Below, in pieces: positions 32,878 through 42,204 of a stretch of 64,000 bases of DNA. The notes under the pieces were generated by a model. That model was not told where the DNA came from and did no database searches. It worked only from the letters and a program-made list of their open reading frames with translations. The first letter of the stretch is position 1. Each line of letters starts with the position of its first letter. Where the stretch lies: assembly GCA_016707285.1 (NCBI GenBank), contig JADJIA010000003.1:62001-126000 (forward strand). Reading direction: 5' to 3'. The translations under genes were made by a program, and so were the position numbers. The DNA is from Ignavibacteriales bacterium. GTDB taxonomy: Bacteria; Bacteroidota; Ignavibacteria; Ignavibacteriales; Ignavibacteriaceae.

Positions 32878-34407
32878 CTACTTGATAAACATCATTTTTT
32901 CGGTTTTTACGAATAATGGAACCAAATTCTTGTCTCTTACCAACAAATTGTAAAAATATACACCTGAAGCAATGTCCTTTAATGTTCCAATTGCTGCTGG
33001 CGAAAATTCTTTCTCATACTCTCCCGCAGGTAGCCAACCGTTTTGAAGCATTATTACTAATTCACCATTAACATTATACACACGAAGGATTACCTCTGAC
33101 TCTTCTGTTAAAGAGAACTTTATCTTTGTTGTAGGGTTAAACGGATTTGGGTAGTTTTGATATAGATATATCCTTTCGGGCGTTGGGTTTGCCGATATAC
33201 CTCATTACACTGTTCCTGTCTATTTACGATTGTTGTTTGGTCGTGGGGTGTGATGTCTGAATAATTTGTCGTTTGGGAACTGAGGGTCTCTGCCTCTTGA
33301 GTGAAATTAAATGCGGTCCCAATCTTTGGGCGTTGTTTTTGGAGGCAATCTTTACTCATAACTCTGCCCATAAGGCCCTCCATACAACCCAACATCACTC
33401 CTTGAACCGTCCACATCAAGGATATTTGGATCACCCCACTATCAAAGGAAGGGTCAGGTAAATTGTTGTGTCGAGGTTAAGGGCGGGGTTGAAAGCGCCG
33501 GGAGGGGGAGGGGGGGGGGGTAGTTAGAGGGTGGCGGGTATAAATCGCATATTCTCTCGCTTTCATAATTACATTGTTCACAACACGAGTTCCCGGTCGC
33601 ATTGTAATTCCCCGTGCAAAGTTAATTAGCATTGTTTTCAATCGAATTAGGCACATTATTTACACCTACATCGTTGTTACGACCATGCATAAAATTATTC
33701 TTTACATCAACAGAGGATCCGAAAAAATCGTTAAAACTTACTGCATAAGCATGAGTTTCAATAAATGTATTACCGAAAATGTACGAATAGTCAGATTCGA
33801 TACCAACTTTTACTCTATAAAAAAGGTTGTTGGCAATTAACATTGGCTGCGAACTGGTCCATTCTGGACCACCTATTGCCATGGTACTTGCGTAGAAGTA
33901 GGAATTCTGAATAGACCCGGATGTTTTCAGAAGTGCTACTGCTTCTCGAAACATTCCAATAAAATTAACATTCGTTATATTGACAATATTATAACCAAAT
34001 GTTGGTCCGAATGTATAGATTGCGATATGTTCAGTTGTACCTAACCTCGTTTTAAAAGTCAAGTTTTTAATAGTTAAATCATCGGTAAACCTGAAAACTT
34101 TTAACAATGGCTCTAAGGGAAAGCCCGAAACATCTATTATACAACTGTCGATATCCACACCCAAAATAGTGAGATTCCTACCGTAGTGCTCAGAATTAAC
34201 AATCTGAGGATAAACCCCCTTTCCAATAAGTATCGTATCGCCACTAAGGCAAATATCAACCACCTTTTGGATTGAATCTGAGGCTGTTGCCCAAGTGGTG
34301 TAAGGATATGAGGGTGTTGGGTTACCAGCTTTTACATACCGAATTGTGGAATAACCGGGGAGACTTATTAGGAGAAAGAGAATAGTGGTGAACAAAGTAG
34401 CTTTCAT
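32878..34407 (-). pseudogene. Secreted parallel beta-helix protein with type IX sorting tail, broken
   Basis: Start ATG 34407 with signal peptide MKATLFTTILFLLISLPGYS. Beta-helix-like repeats follow (SGDTILIGKGVYPQIVN, DDLTIKNLTFKT, YNIVNITNVNFIG, IQNSYFY, MLIANNLFY) to a stop at 33622. Beyond it, other frames hold family-typical pieces: DPNILDVDGSRSDVGLYGGP (around 33400) and the sorting tail YLYQNYPNPFNPTTKIKFSL (around 33140) ending ASGVYFYNLL...EKMMFIK at 32878. The gap contains an 11-G run (33510-33520) and GC-rich simple sequence. It was probably one surface protein of about 500 residues, now split by at least three lesions. Confidence 0.75.
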
Positions 34408-34466
34408 TCCGGTTATTCTTTTAGTGTTTGCATCCGGTAGGATATGCATTATTCTTTTGGCGATGG

Positions 34467-34893
34467 TCATTTTAGTATCACCAATTTTTTGTTGATACTT
34501 ATATCGTTTACTCTCAGTGAATAGATATAGTCCCACTTGCCAGGTTGCCTGAATCGATTGTTGTTTTGTGTCTTCCTGTTGGCTTTTGTTCATTCACCAA
34601 CTGTTTTACCAATCTTCCTGTTATGTCATACAGTTTAATTGATACAAGTCCCTCTTTTGGAAGAGCATACTCAATTATTGTTGAACTGTTAAACATTGAG
34701 AGCCGGATTGAAATATGGTATTGAAACCTAATTTTACAAGGTTGCTGTCATCAAATCTGTGATAAGTCACAGTCGGATAATTGCTGGAAGCCAGATAGGT
34801 TCCAAACAATATTGGCTCTGGAGTTTGTGAATACAATAATGGTGATAGCAATACACAGAGGAAGAGAAAAGTATTTAGTAAATATCGAGCCAT
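34467..34893 (-). pseudogene. Remnant of a second sorted secreted protein (signal peptide joined to sorting tail)
   Basis: MARYLLNTFLFLCVLLSPLL + YSQ is a signal peptide; about 45 residues later the frame breaks. A sorting tail follows in the next frames: STIIEYALPKEGLVSIKLYD, DITGRLVKQLVNEQ, GNLASGT and, after one more T near 34528, YLYSLRVNDISINKKLVILK with TGA at 34467. A normal protein would have hundreds of residues between these ends. A large internal deletion is the likely history, leaving only the export and sorting signals. Confidence 0.7.
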
Positions 34894-35036
34894 GATAAAC
34901 TCCGGGTGTTAAATTACCAAATTTTTACTTGGGGAAGCAGAAGAGGAAATTCCCCTTTTGATATTGAAACTTACTGATTTTTCAAACTAAAGCCAAGTGT
35001 TTTGCAATAATTTTGGAAATATTTTAGCAATTAGGA

Positions 35037-35071
35037 AAAAATAGTGGCAAAAGAGAAAATTGTTAAATCTG
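35037..35071. repeat. 35-bp direct repeat, right copy
   Basis: Differs from 32715-32749 at one base (a instead of t after 'aaaagag'). Same orientation. Confidence 0.7.
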
Positions 35072-35383
35072 AAGTTGGAAAAACAGAAATATCGAGAAGC
35101 AGCATCGTATGGAAATAATGTATTGATTTTATAACGCTCGTCAAGAGTAAATAAACACTTCCTGCCCTTGACTTTGCTATAAAATCAAATTTCCGTAACC
35201 TCGATGCTACAACTCTTGCTCTATTTAACTTTCGTTCCATGATTCTGCACACTTTTTCTTCCTTCCGGTACTCTTGATTTCTTTGGGATAGAGGGTCATG
35301 AAGTTCTCCTTTCACCTGAATGTTTGGGGAGGCTTATAAAAAACTGATCGAAAAAAACTTAAAACCAATAAATTTTTAGGTGA

Positions 35384-35478
35384 GCCATAGTTACACGGTT
35401 GCCACGGATTTAACACAGATTTTCACGGAATTGATTTCTCAATTTCCAAGGTTCCAGAGTACCGAAGTTCCGAAATTC
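35384..35478. repeat. ccacggat-type repeat plus gttccgaa-type repeat
   Basis: 35384-35431 is a diverged ccacggat copy ('catagttacacggttgcc' variant). 35440-35478 carries four units of the gttccgaa type, as at 371-515. The same two families are neighbours in both places. Confidence 0.7.
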
Positions 35479-35489
35479 CATGAAAGCTC

Positions 35490-37025
35490 TCACTCGTAAT
35501 GTTTTGCATTTTTCCACAGTTCTTTAATTGGGTACTTTAGTTTGTAAGCGACCCAAATATTCAGGTTGTTCTCATAGGGCATTGCATATCGTGCAGTGTG
35601 AATCCCTTTTAGTTGTGGATCAATAGCATAGGTTTTAACATCCTCTTCAGAGTCGCCGATTGAGATGTAAACATCATAATTATCTTTTGGAATACCCCAT
35701 AACCAGTAACTGTTATGTTCAGTTGCACACCAGGGGAGGTTGTATTTCCTTCCGATAACATTTATTGCACTTGCCTCTCCATAATTGTTTGCCACAATAA
35801 GAATTGAGAGAGAATCTTTTCCCGGAATTGCGTCGACCACTTTTTTAACTGATTCCACAAGTTCTTCCCAGCCGTGCATATCGGCATAAAACTGATGGAG
35901 TTGCGAGAGCCTGTGCCCCTCATTTGAAGGGGGAGTTAATCCGCTATCCTGAAGCTGTTGAATTGTTTCGTCCACTGTAAGGACAGGAATCACGGCAGGC
36001 ATGACAACCAGTCCGACGATAAAAATCAGTGATGGTAGTACAAATTTTATGGGATAAAATGCCCAGGGATTTAAGATCATCCTGTTTTCAAGAAATACGG
36101 CTCCAACTGCAAGAAGAGCAGGGTAGGCAGCCCCGATATATTCGGCTTTTGAGTGGGGATTGATGAGCAGAATCACCAAAACTGTTGCCCAGATTGCTAC
36201 AGGAGCGAGACTTTGTTTTCTTAAATGTGTAAATGCCGCCGCCCAAAGTCCTGAAAGTGCAACTGCCAGAATTAACGGACTAACAAGCATCAACTGATCA
36301 GTGAGAAACTGAACTCTGGTGATTTCCGAGTATTTCCCCTCCACCGCATTTCGCATGAATTCCAGATGTGCAAAATCGTTAAAAATATTCCATACGATAT
36401 ATGGTGAAAAGATAATGGTAGCAATGATACCGGAGAGCCAGGGGAATGGGGTTTTTAACAGGTCTCTTTTATCGCTAAGGAGAAGCGTTACAAAAAAGCC
36501 AATGATGGACCAACTGATACTGATTTTGTTGAGCATCCCAAAACCGGCGATTATCCCCCATATTATAAATTTCTTCTTTTGTGGGTCTTCTATCAGGTCA
36601 ATCGCCAAATAAATGAGAATTGCCCAGAAAAAATAGTCGATAAAGTTCATCGAATAAACTGTGTTCATCCCCATGAAGATTGGCATGAAAGTAATGGACA
36701 GAGCTGTAAGAAAAACAGCAAAACTTCCACCACCCATCTTTTCAGCGGTTTTGCATGAGATGAATACAACAACAGATGAGAGCAGCGCCGGGACAATTCT
36801 TATTACTGCAACAGAATCCCCAAAGATGGAAGTGATCAACCACAAGAGCCAGATTGAAAGAGGTGGATGATCAACATATCCAAAATCGAGATGTCTTGTT
36901 GACTCAAGATAATAGAGTTCATCCCGGAAATATGAAAATCCTCCAAAGAGAATTCCATATAAATGGATGAGGAATGTCACTGAAGCCAGCCCCAGGATAA
37001 AATAGTTTTTTTGTAGTTGTTTCAT
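35490..37025 (-). CDS. GT39/ArnT-like membrane glycosyltransferase
   Basis: 511 residues, about eleven hydrophobic segments. The first external loop YLESTRHLDFGYVDHPPLSI carries the family's acidic motif, followed by WLLWLITSIFGDSVAVIRI. These PMT_2-type enzymes transfer a sugar from a polyprenyl-phosphate donor to lipid A, glycan or protein at the periplasmic face. The C-terminal 130 residues are soluble (ESVKKVVDAIPGKDSLSIL...NYGEASAINVIG). The acceptor is unknown. It stands alone, divergent from the DUF4097 gene. Confidence 0.85.
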   Translation of the reverse strand: MKQLQKNYFILGLASVTFLIHLYGILFGGFSYFRDELYYLESTRHLDFGYVDHPPLSIWLLWLITSIFGDSVAVIRIVPALLSSVVVFISCKTAEKMGGGSFAVFLTALSITFMPIFMGMNTVYSMNFIDYFFWAILIYLAIDLIEDPQKKKFIIWGIIAGFGMLNKISISWSIIGFFVTLLLSDKRDLLKTPFPWLSGIIATIIFSPYIVWNIFNDFAHLEFMRNAVEGKYSEITRVQFLTDQLMLVSPLILAVALSGLWAAAFTHLRKQSLAPVAIWATVLVILLINPHSKAEYIGAAYPALLAVGAVFLENRMILNPWAFYPIKFVLPSLIFIVGLVVMPAVIPVLTVDETIQQLQDSGLTPPSNEGHRLSQLHQFYADMHGWEELVESVKKVVDAIPGKDSLSILIVANNYGEASAINVIGRKYNLPWCATEHNSYWLWGIPKDNYDVYISIGDSEEDVKTYAIDPQLKGIHTARYAMPYENNLNIWVAYKLKYPIKELWKNAKHYE

Positions 37026-37207
37026 TTTTTGAGTGTAAAAATTGTTAAAAGTAAGTGGAAATTTCTGTCAATCGGAAGCGAAATTTAATAAAAGGAATTG
37101 AACGGTCATATAAAGTTATGGATGGTGGAAAATTAGTAGTATTTGATGCAACCTTTTCAGATTTTTGAGGGTCAAAAGATCAGTATTAACAACAAGGAAC
37201 TCATACA

Positions 37208-38149
37208 ATGAAACAAGCCATCAAAATGATTAAAAAATCACTTTTGTTATTCCCTTTTCTGGCGATATCTCTTTTCTCAGGAGGTTGCTCCGCTCATTAT
37301 GGAGATTATATAGCCAGTGATGGACCTGAAAAACTCCTTTTGGAAAAATCTTTTCAGGTGAATGCCGGTGAAAAACTTGGGGTTGAAGCCGTTGCCGCTG
37401 ATATCTGGGTCTCAACCTGGTCAAAAAATGAAGTTGCAGTCAGAATTTACGGGAACGAAAACGCTCTCGAAAAAGTTGACATTTCCGTTGACAAGATTTC
37501 CTCCGGAGTTATGATCGAAATTGAGAAAAAGAGTTTTTTGAAAAGCCTCAGCAATCTTGGGCTAAGAGTTGAAGTAATGGCTCCCGAGAGTTTTAACACT
37601 GATTTGAAGACAAGTGGAGGAGATATCAAAGTAAAGGATATGAAAGGAAGTTTTGCCATGGTAACTTCCGGTGGAAATATCGGACTTGAAAACTCTTCCG
37701 GATCAGTGAATGGAAAAACCAGTGGTGGTAACATTAAACTGATGAGATTTAACGGATCAGCTGCGCTTAAAACCAGCGGTGGCAACATAGTGGTAAAAGA
37801 TGTTGAAGGTTCGGTTGATGTTGGAACATCCGGTGGTGACATCGATATCGACAGCCAAAAAGGTAATATCGTGGCAAAAACTTCGGGTGGCAACATCAAA
37901 CTGAAATACAATGGTGAAAATCAGGGAATTGAATGTGGAACTTCGGGTGGGGATATAGTTGCTTATGTGCCGGAAACATTCAAAGCTGATGTAATACTTA
38001 AAACCTCCGCAGGTGAAGTTGAATGTGAACTAACTGCATCCAATGTAAAAATGACACACAGTTCATTCACAGGAACAGTAAATGGTGGTGGAATGCCACT
38101 CACCCTCAAAACCAGTGGTGGATCGATCTCCCTCAATAAATTAAAATAG
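37208..38149 (+). CDS. DUF4097-type lipoprotein with TSGGxI beta repeats
   Basis: 313 residues. The lipobox is in LAISLFSGGC, preceded by a basic N-region (MKQAIKMIKKS); AAGGA lies 9 nt before the ATG. The mature domain is a beta-helix-like repeat of about 19 residues with the turn TSGGDI/TSGGNI, seen at least nine times (KTSGGDIKVKDMKGSF, VTSGGNIGLENSSGSV, KTSGGNIKLMRFNGSA...). DUF4097 proteins are envelope proteins often called putative adhesins; their role is not known. The regular ladder is complete, and a terminator follows. Confidence 0.85.
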   Translation: MKQAIKMIKKSLLLFPFLAISLFSGGCSAHYGDYIASDGPEKLLLEKSFQVNAGEKLGVEAVAADIWVSTWSKNEVAVRIYGNENALEKVDISVDKISSGVMIEIEKKSFLKSLSNLGLRVEVMAPESFNTDLKTSGGDIKVKDMKGSFAMVTSGGNIGLENSSGSVNGKTSGGNIKLMRFNGSAALKTSGGNIVVKDVEGSVDVGTSGGDIDIDSQKGNIVAKTSGGNIKLKYNGENQGIECGTSGGDIVAYVPETFKADVILKTSAGEVECELTASNVKMTHSSFTGTVNGGGMPLTLKTSGGSISLNKLK

Positions 38150-38173
38150 TTGGTTTCTATTTCACGATTAAAT

Positions 38174-38211
38174 TCCCGGTAGTTATGAGCAATCAGGCTG
38201 CCGGGATTTTG
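38174..38211 (+). terminator. Terminator after the DUF4097 gene
   Basis: tcccggtag / ctgccggga (9-bp stem with one G-U) and TTTT on the right. It begins 25 bp past the stop codon. Confidence 0.65.
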
Positions 38212-38260
38212 GTTTTAAAGACGAGATAGCTGTATTACCCCTATATATTTTCATAATTTC

Positions 38261-38290
38261 ATTTGGCTCTATTACATTAAGCCATATGAA
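38261..38290. promoter_or_regulatory. atttggctctatta box upstream of the AlbA_2 gene
   Basis: atttggctctattacattaa + gccatatgaa. An imperfect palindrome (ggct...agcc) about 120 bp before the ATG. The same box stands at 40061 and 40158 on the other side of the gene. Confidence 0.6.
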
Positions 38291-38410
38291 GCAGTTTTCA
38301 ATCTCTTTTGTACTTTCCGTAATTCTTTGTAATTTCCTAAAACACAAATTCAATTATCTGTCGGTTACAAATGGAAACAAGAACCACAAAATGAAAGCGA
38401 ATCATTTCAA

Positions 38411-40056
38411 ATGAGAATTGGCAAGAATAATCTATGGAGTAGTTTTATTGACCAAGCTGGATTAAAGGAATTAATGGGGTATGAGGAGAATCTAAATCTT
38501 GAATTTAAGGAGGCTAAATCCAGTTTTGATAAAGACAAATTAATCAAATATTGTATTGCTCTTGCAAATGAAAAAGGTGGTTATCTTATTTTGGGAGTTA
38601 GCGATAAAATACCACGACAGGTTGTTGGAACAAGTCTATTCGAAAACCTGGTTAATATTCAAAGAGAGATATTTGATAGTATCCATTTAAAGATAGTAAT
38701 TCAGGAAATTGAAGTTGAAGGCAAACGAGTACTCGTCTTTCAAGTTCCTTCACGTCCTCCTGCCACTCCATTAACTTACGCGGGTGATATTGGATGCGCG
38801 TTGGCGAATCCCTGACTTCGATGTCTCCTGAAATGTTAAGACAGATATTAAATGAAACCAACCTTGATTACTCGGCAAATATCTGCCATGGATTGGAAAT
38901 ATCTGAGCTATCGCAGAAAGCTGTTGAGAATCTTCGTAAACTTGTTTCAAGGAAGCTGAATAATTCCGAAATTATGATTATTTCGATTGAACAATTGTTG
39001 GCAGATCTTGAATTGTCGATCGATGGGAAATTAAACTATGCTGCGTTAGTCTTATTAGGGAGTAACAAGGCTATTTCCAGATACCAACCTCAAGCTGAAA
39101 TAATCTTCGAGTACAGAAATGATCAGAGTAATATTGAATCCCAGCAAAGAAAAGAATTTCGGACTGGTTTCCTTGAGATATTTGATGAAATATGGAACCT
39201 AATTGATATTCGTAATGAAGTTGTCCATTTTCAGGATGGAATATTCATCAAAGATATCCCGATGTTCAATGAAGAAGTAATTCGTGAATCGTTATTAAAT
39301 GCGGTTTGTCATAGAGATTATACATTCCCCGGTTCAATTTTCATCCGCCAATACCCAAAAGAAATCGTTTTTGAGAGCCCCGGTCCTTTTCCGAAAGGAG
39401 TTACCGAAGAAAACATCTTAGATAAACAAGTGCCAAGAAACCGAAGATTAGCTGAGGTTTTCCAAAAATGCGGGCTTGTTGAGAGATCAGGCCAGGGGGT
39501 GGACAAGATTTTCAATCGAAGTATACAAGAATCAAAACCGTTACCGGATTATAGTCAGTCCGACGAAACGTCTGTCATTCTCAGATTAGAGGGCACTGTC
39601 CAAGATATTGAGTTTATTAAATTCCTTGAATCAATTTCAGATCAACTAAAAACTTTATTTAGTACAAAAGAACTTTTTGTACTGGAAATAATTCGATCGC
39701 GCCGTACAATTAAACCTGATCACATCAAATCAATCCATAGGTTAGTGAATTTGGGGATCGTGGATAGCTATCAGAGAGGAAGAGGAACAAAGTATTTAAT
39801 TTCATCAAAATATTATAAATCTGTTGGCAAACAGGGTGTTCAAACCCGGTTACTTGGGCTATCGACTTCAGAAAAACAAGTCCTAATACTTAAACACCTT
39901 GAAAAATATAGACAGGGAACGTACGAAGAGTTTTCGCAAATTTTTCCATCCCTGTCGAGGTATCAGATTAATGGAATATTAAAAGTTCTTAAGAAACAAA
40001 ATAAAATTGAACATAAGGGTTCAAAGCGTGAGGGTTTTTGGGTATTGAAACACTGA
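38411..40056 (+). pseudogene. AlbA_2 / HATPase_c_4 regulator, single frameshift
   Basis: First frame 38411-38815: YEENLNLEFKEAKSSFDKDK and CIALANEKGGYLILGVSDKI form the AlbA_2 (Schlafen-like) domain. The second frame, from 38794 to 40056, holds MRVGESLTSMSPEMLRQIL, then the HATPase_c_4 part (NEEVIRESLLNAVCHRDYTF, ESPGPFPKGVTEENI, VERSGQGVDKIFNRS) and a winged-helix tail. Adding one T at 38790-38791 joins them (GDIWMRVGES) into about 549 residues. Such proteins are widespread putative transcription regulators with ATPase fold. The gene is framed by repeated boxes and an 11-bp iteron array, suggesting that it binds its own surroundings. Confidence 0.82.
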
Positions 40057-40060
40057 TTTT

Positions 40061-40102
40061 ATTTGGCTCTATTAAATTGAGCCATATAAAAGCCAAATAA
40101 AA
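40061..40102. repeat. Downstream box and first two 11-bp units
   Basis: atttggctctatta at 40061-40074, closing a ggctc...gagcc inverted repeat at 40065-40083. Two 11-bp units follow at 40081-40091 (gccatataaaa) and 40092-40102 (gccaaataaaa). It starts 5 bp after the regulator's stop codon. Confidence 0.75.
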
Positions 40103-40157
40103 GCATGGCACATAAAAAGCTAACTATGCTAAAAACAACAGGTTATAAATCACGTTT

Positions 40158-40267
40158 ATTTGGCTCTATTAATATTTGGACTTATAAACGCCATATAAAT
40201 GCCATATAAACGCCGGATAAGTGCCATATAAATGCCATATAAACGCCGGATAAAAAGCCATATAAAA
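40158..40267. repeat. Third box followed by a seven-unit 11-bp iteron array
   Basis: Box atttggctctatta at 40158-40171. Units start at 40190, 40201, 40212, 40223, 40234, 40245 and 40257 (strict 11-bp spacing until a 12-bp step at the sixth). The order is gccatataaat, gccatataaac, gccggataagt, gccatataaat, gccatataaac, gccggataaaa, gccatataaaa, so a 33-bp higher-order repeat is visible. The 11-bp spacing puts all units on one face of the helix. Confidence 0.8.
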
Positions 40268-40393
40268 AACTGTATACTCCTTCCTTCCCGCTATCCGAAC
40301 AAACCCAATAAAATGTATAGATTCCATGTTTTGTAGTGAGCTAAAATTGAATTATTTTGAATATGATTTTTAATTAATTCAAGATTGCAAAAA

Positions 40394-42175
40394 ATGCATC
40401 AAAAAAGCGATTTTATTCTTGATCTGGATGACCGTTTTCGCATAAAAAATGTGGAAGAAAAGGGGAACGGCAAGCGTATATCGGCAGAGTCGTTGAAAGG
40501 ACGGAATTTCCGGGAGATATTCAGGACTCCTTCCGACAGCAAAGAAGTCAACATTGAATCGATCCTGAAAACCGGGTTCTCGGGGTTGTTTCTCTCTGAT
40601 GAAATTCGTGGTAACGGAATATTTATAAATCTTGTGCCAAAAGAGGAAGGTGTTACCGGTTATGGTTATTTCCTGACAACATCCGGCAACCGTCTAACGG
40701 CTGTGGAAGTTAAGGATATTTTAGCTGTACATAATGACATAGAGTTTTTCCTTTGGAAAGTGAATGATCCCCAAGATCCCAACGCACCTGTCAGTTTTAG
40801 CGACCAGGTTGAGCGGATTACCGGTTACACTGCTGCAGAACTAAATGAGATGCAGGGAAGATTATATTCAATCGTTCACAGAGCCGATGTAACCAATGTT
40901 CTTCGTGTGTTAAATGAAGCAAAAAACAATCACGCCCAACAAAAAGTGAGTCTCGAATATCGAATTGTTGCAAAAGATGAGGAGATAATTTGGGTTCATG
41001 AAAAGCTTAACATCAAACGGAATGCAAAGGGTATTCCTGAAAGTATCTCGGGGATAGTTACTGATACTACAAAACTAAAACTTCGTCAGTTTGATCTGGA
41101 ACAATCAGAGACAAATCTTAAAAAACTGAATGATTCAAAAGACCGTTTTATAAATATTCTTTCGCACGATCTTCGCGGTCCCTACACCAGCATCCTCGGT
41201 TTTGCGGAAATTCTGTTAAATGAACCTGACATTGCGGAACATGAAAAAATCGAATACCTCACCTACATTTATGAGGCATCGGTAAGTCAACTACAATTCA
41301 TCAATTATCTTCTCGACTGGTCACGCCTGCGCACAGGGAAACTGAAGCCTGAAACTCAACGGTTGCCCGTTCATGCACTTGTTCACAATTGTGTTTCGAC
41401 ACTTACCGGAAATGCCATTAGAAAAAACATTGAGATAATAATCGATGTACCGCTCGATCTGTATATCCATGCTGATGAGAGGTTAACAACCCAAGTGATT
41501 GTTAATCTTCTCAATAATGCCATAAAATTCTCGTACGAAAACAGTAAAATTGAGATAACCGCCGGTTTGTTTAACACCAGACAAGTGGAATTTATAGTTA
41601 AAGATCATGGTATGGGGATTACAGCCGACCAAAAAGCACGCCTTTTTACTCTGGATAAATTTGTCTCTAAAGAAGGCACAAAAGGGGAAAAAGGGAGTGG
41701 ATTTGGGCTCACACTTGTAAAAGAAATCGTGGAGAAACATGGCGGCGAGATTTGGTTTTATTCGGAAGAAGAGAATGGAAGTGAGTTCCATTTCACCTTG
41801 CCGGTTCCGGCGAATACAATACTTATCGTGGACTCTGAACCCGACGAGGAGAACGAACTAAGGCGGGTTCTTACAGCTGAATTTAAGGAATATGAACTTA
41901 TGAGCGTTGACAACGGATATGAAGCTGTTGACATGCTCGAGGTTAGTGCCCCCGCTTTAATAATTGCCGGCAGGAACATGCCGCTGATGTCATTTGAACA
42001 GTTCATTAAATCGGTGAATCCTGTTGACAGTCATTTCAAAACTCCGATAATCTTATTGTCGGAGGATGAAGAAGTGGACCAGGAGATGTTCAGAGAACGG
42101 GGGGTAAGGGCACTTGTGCAGATGCCAATAGAAAAAATAAAACTTATAGAGGCAGTAAAATCAATAATCAATTAA
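40394..42175 (+). CDS. PAS-type hybrid histidine kinase with a degenerate receiver
   Basis: 593 residues from ATG 40394 (TTG 40385 also possible; no clear SD). PAS domain at about 110-230 (DIEFFLWKVNDP, RITGYTAAELNEMQGRLYSI). HisKA with the phospho-His in FINILSHDLRGPYTSIL (His258). HATPase: VIVNLLNNAIKFSYEN, VKDHGMGITADQK, GEKGSGFGLTLVKEIV. The C-terminal receiver-like domain (about 475-593) has TILIVDSEPDEENEL at its start, but the phospho-acceptor strand reads ALIIAGRNMPLMS, so the Asp is missing. No membrane helix, so it senses a cytoplasmic cue. The lack of Asp suggests a protein-docking or inhibitory receiver. A TPR gene follows 29 bp downstream. Confidence 0.9.
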   Translation: MHQKSDFILDLDDRFRIKNVEEKGNGKRISAESLKGRNFREIFRTPSDSKEVNIESILKTGFSGLFLSDEIRGNGIFINLVPKEEGVTGYGYFLTTSGNRLTAVEVKDILAVHNDIEFFLWKVNDPQDPNAPVSFSDQVERITGYTAAELNEMQGRLYSIVHRADVTNVLRVLNEAKNNHAQQKVSLEYRIVAKDEEIIWVHEKLNIKRNAKGIPESISGIVTDTTKLKLRQFDLEQSETNLKKLNDSKDRFINILSHDLRGPYTSILGFAEILLNEPDIAEHEKIEYLTYIYEASVSQLQFINYLLDWSRLRTGKLKPETQRLPVHALVHNCVSTLTGNAIRKNIEIIIDVPLDLYIHADERLTTQVIVNLLNNAIKFSYENSKIEITAGLFNTRQVEFIVKDHGMGITADQKARLFTLDKFVSKEGTKGEKGSGFGLTLVKEIVEKHGGEIWFYSEEENGSEFHFTLPVPANTILIVDSEPDEENELRRVLTAEFKEYELMSVDNGYEAVDMLEVSAPALIIAGRNMPLMSFEQFIKSVNPVDSHFKTPIILLSEDEEVDQEMFRERGVRALVQMPIEKIKLIEAVKSIIN

Positions 42176-42204
42176 TTATTTCAAACCATACGAGGTTATC
42201 AGGC

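Larger units (their letters stand above)
34894..35489. other. 596-bp stretch without a convincing gene
   Basis: Contains the right copy of the 35-bp direct repeat (35037-35071), a leftward open frame of 94 codons at 35031-35315 that ends inside that repeat and resembles nothing I know, and a repeat patch at 35384-35478. No RNA gene seen. Confidence 0.5.

Noticed and set aside
33120..33434. 104-codon leftward open frame
   Set aside because: It crosses the junctions of a broken surface-protein gene and mixes its frames; only parts of it align with family motifs in other frames.
35031..35315. 94-codon leftward gene (possible transposase fragment)
   Set aside because: No recognisable motif, odd composition, and its end lies inside a direct repeat. 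Left as non-coding.
37447..37911. 154-codon leftward frame opposite the DUF4097 gene
   Set aside because: It is an artefact of the TSGGNI repeat codons read on the opposite strand (repeating LPPxVF), with no start site.
40081..40267. CRISPR or tRNA-like cluster
   Set aside because: Units are 11 bp, back-to-back, too short for CRISPR; no cloverleaf can be drawn.
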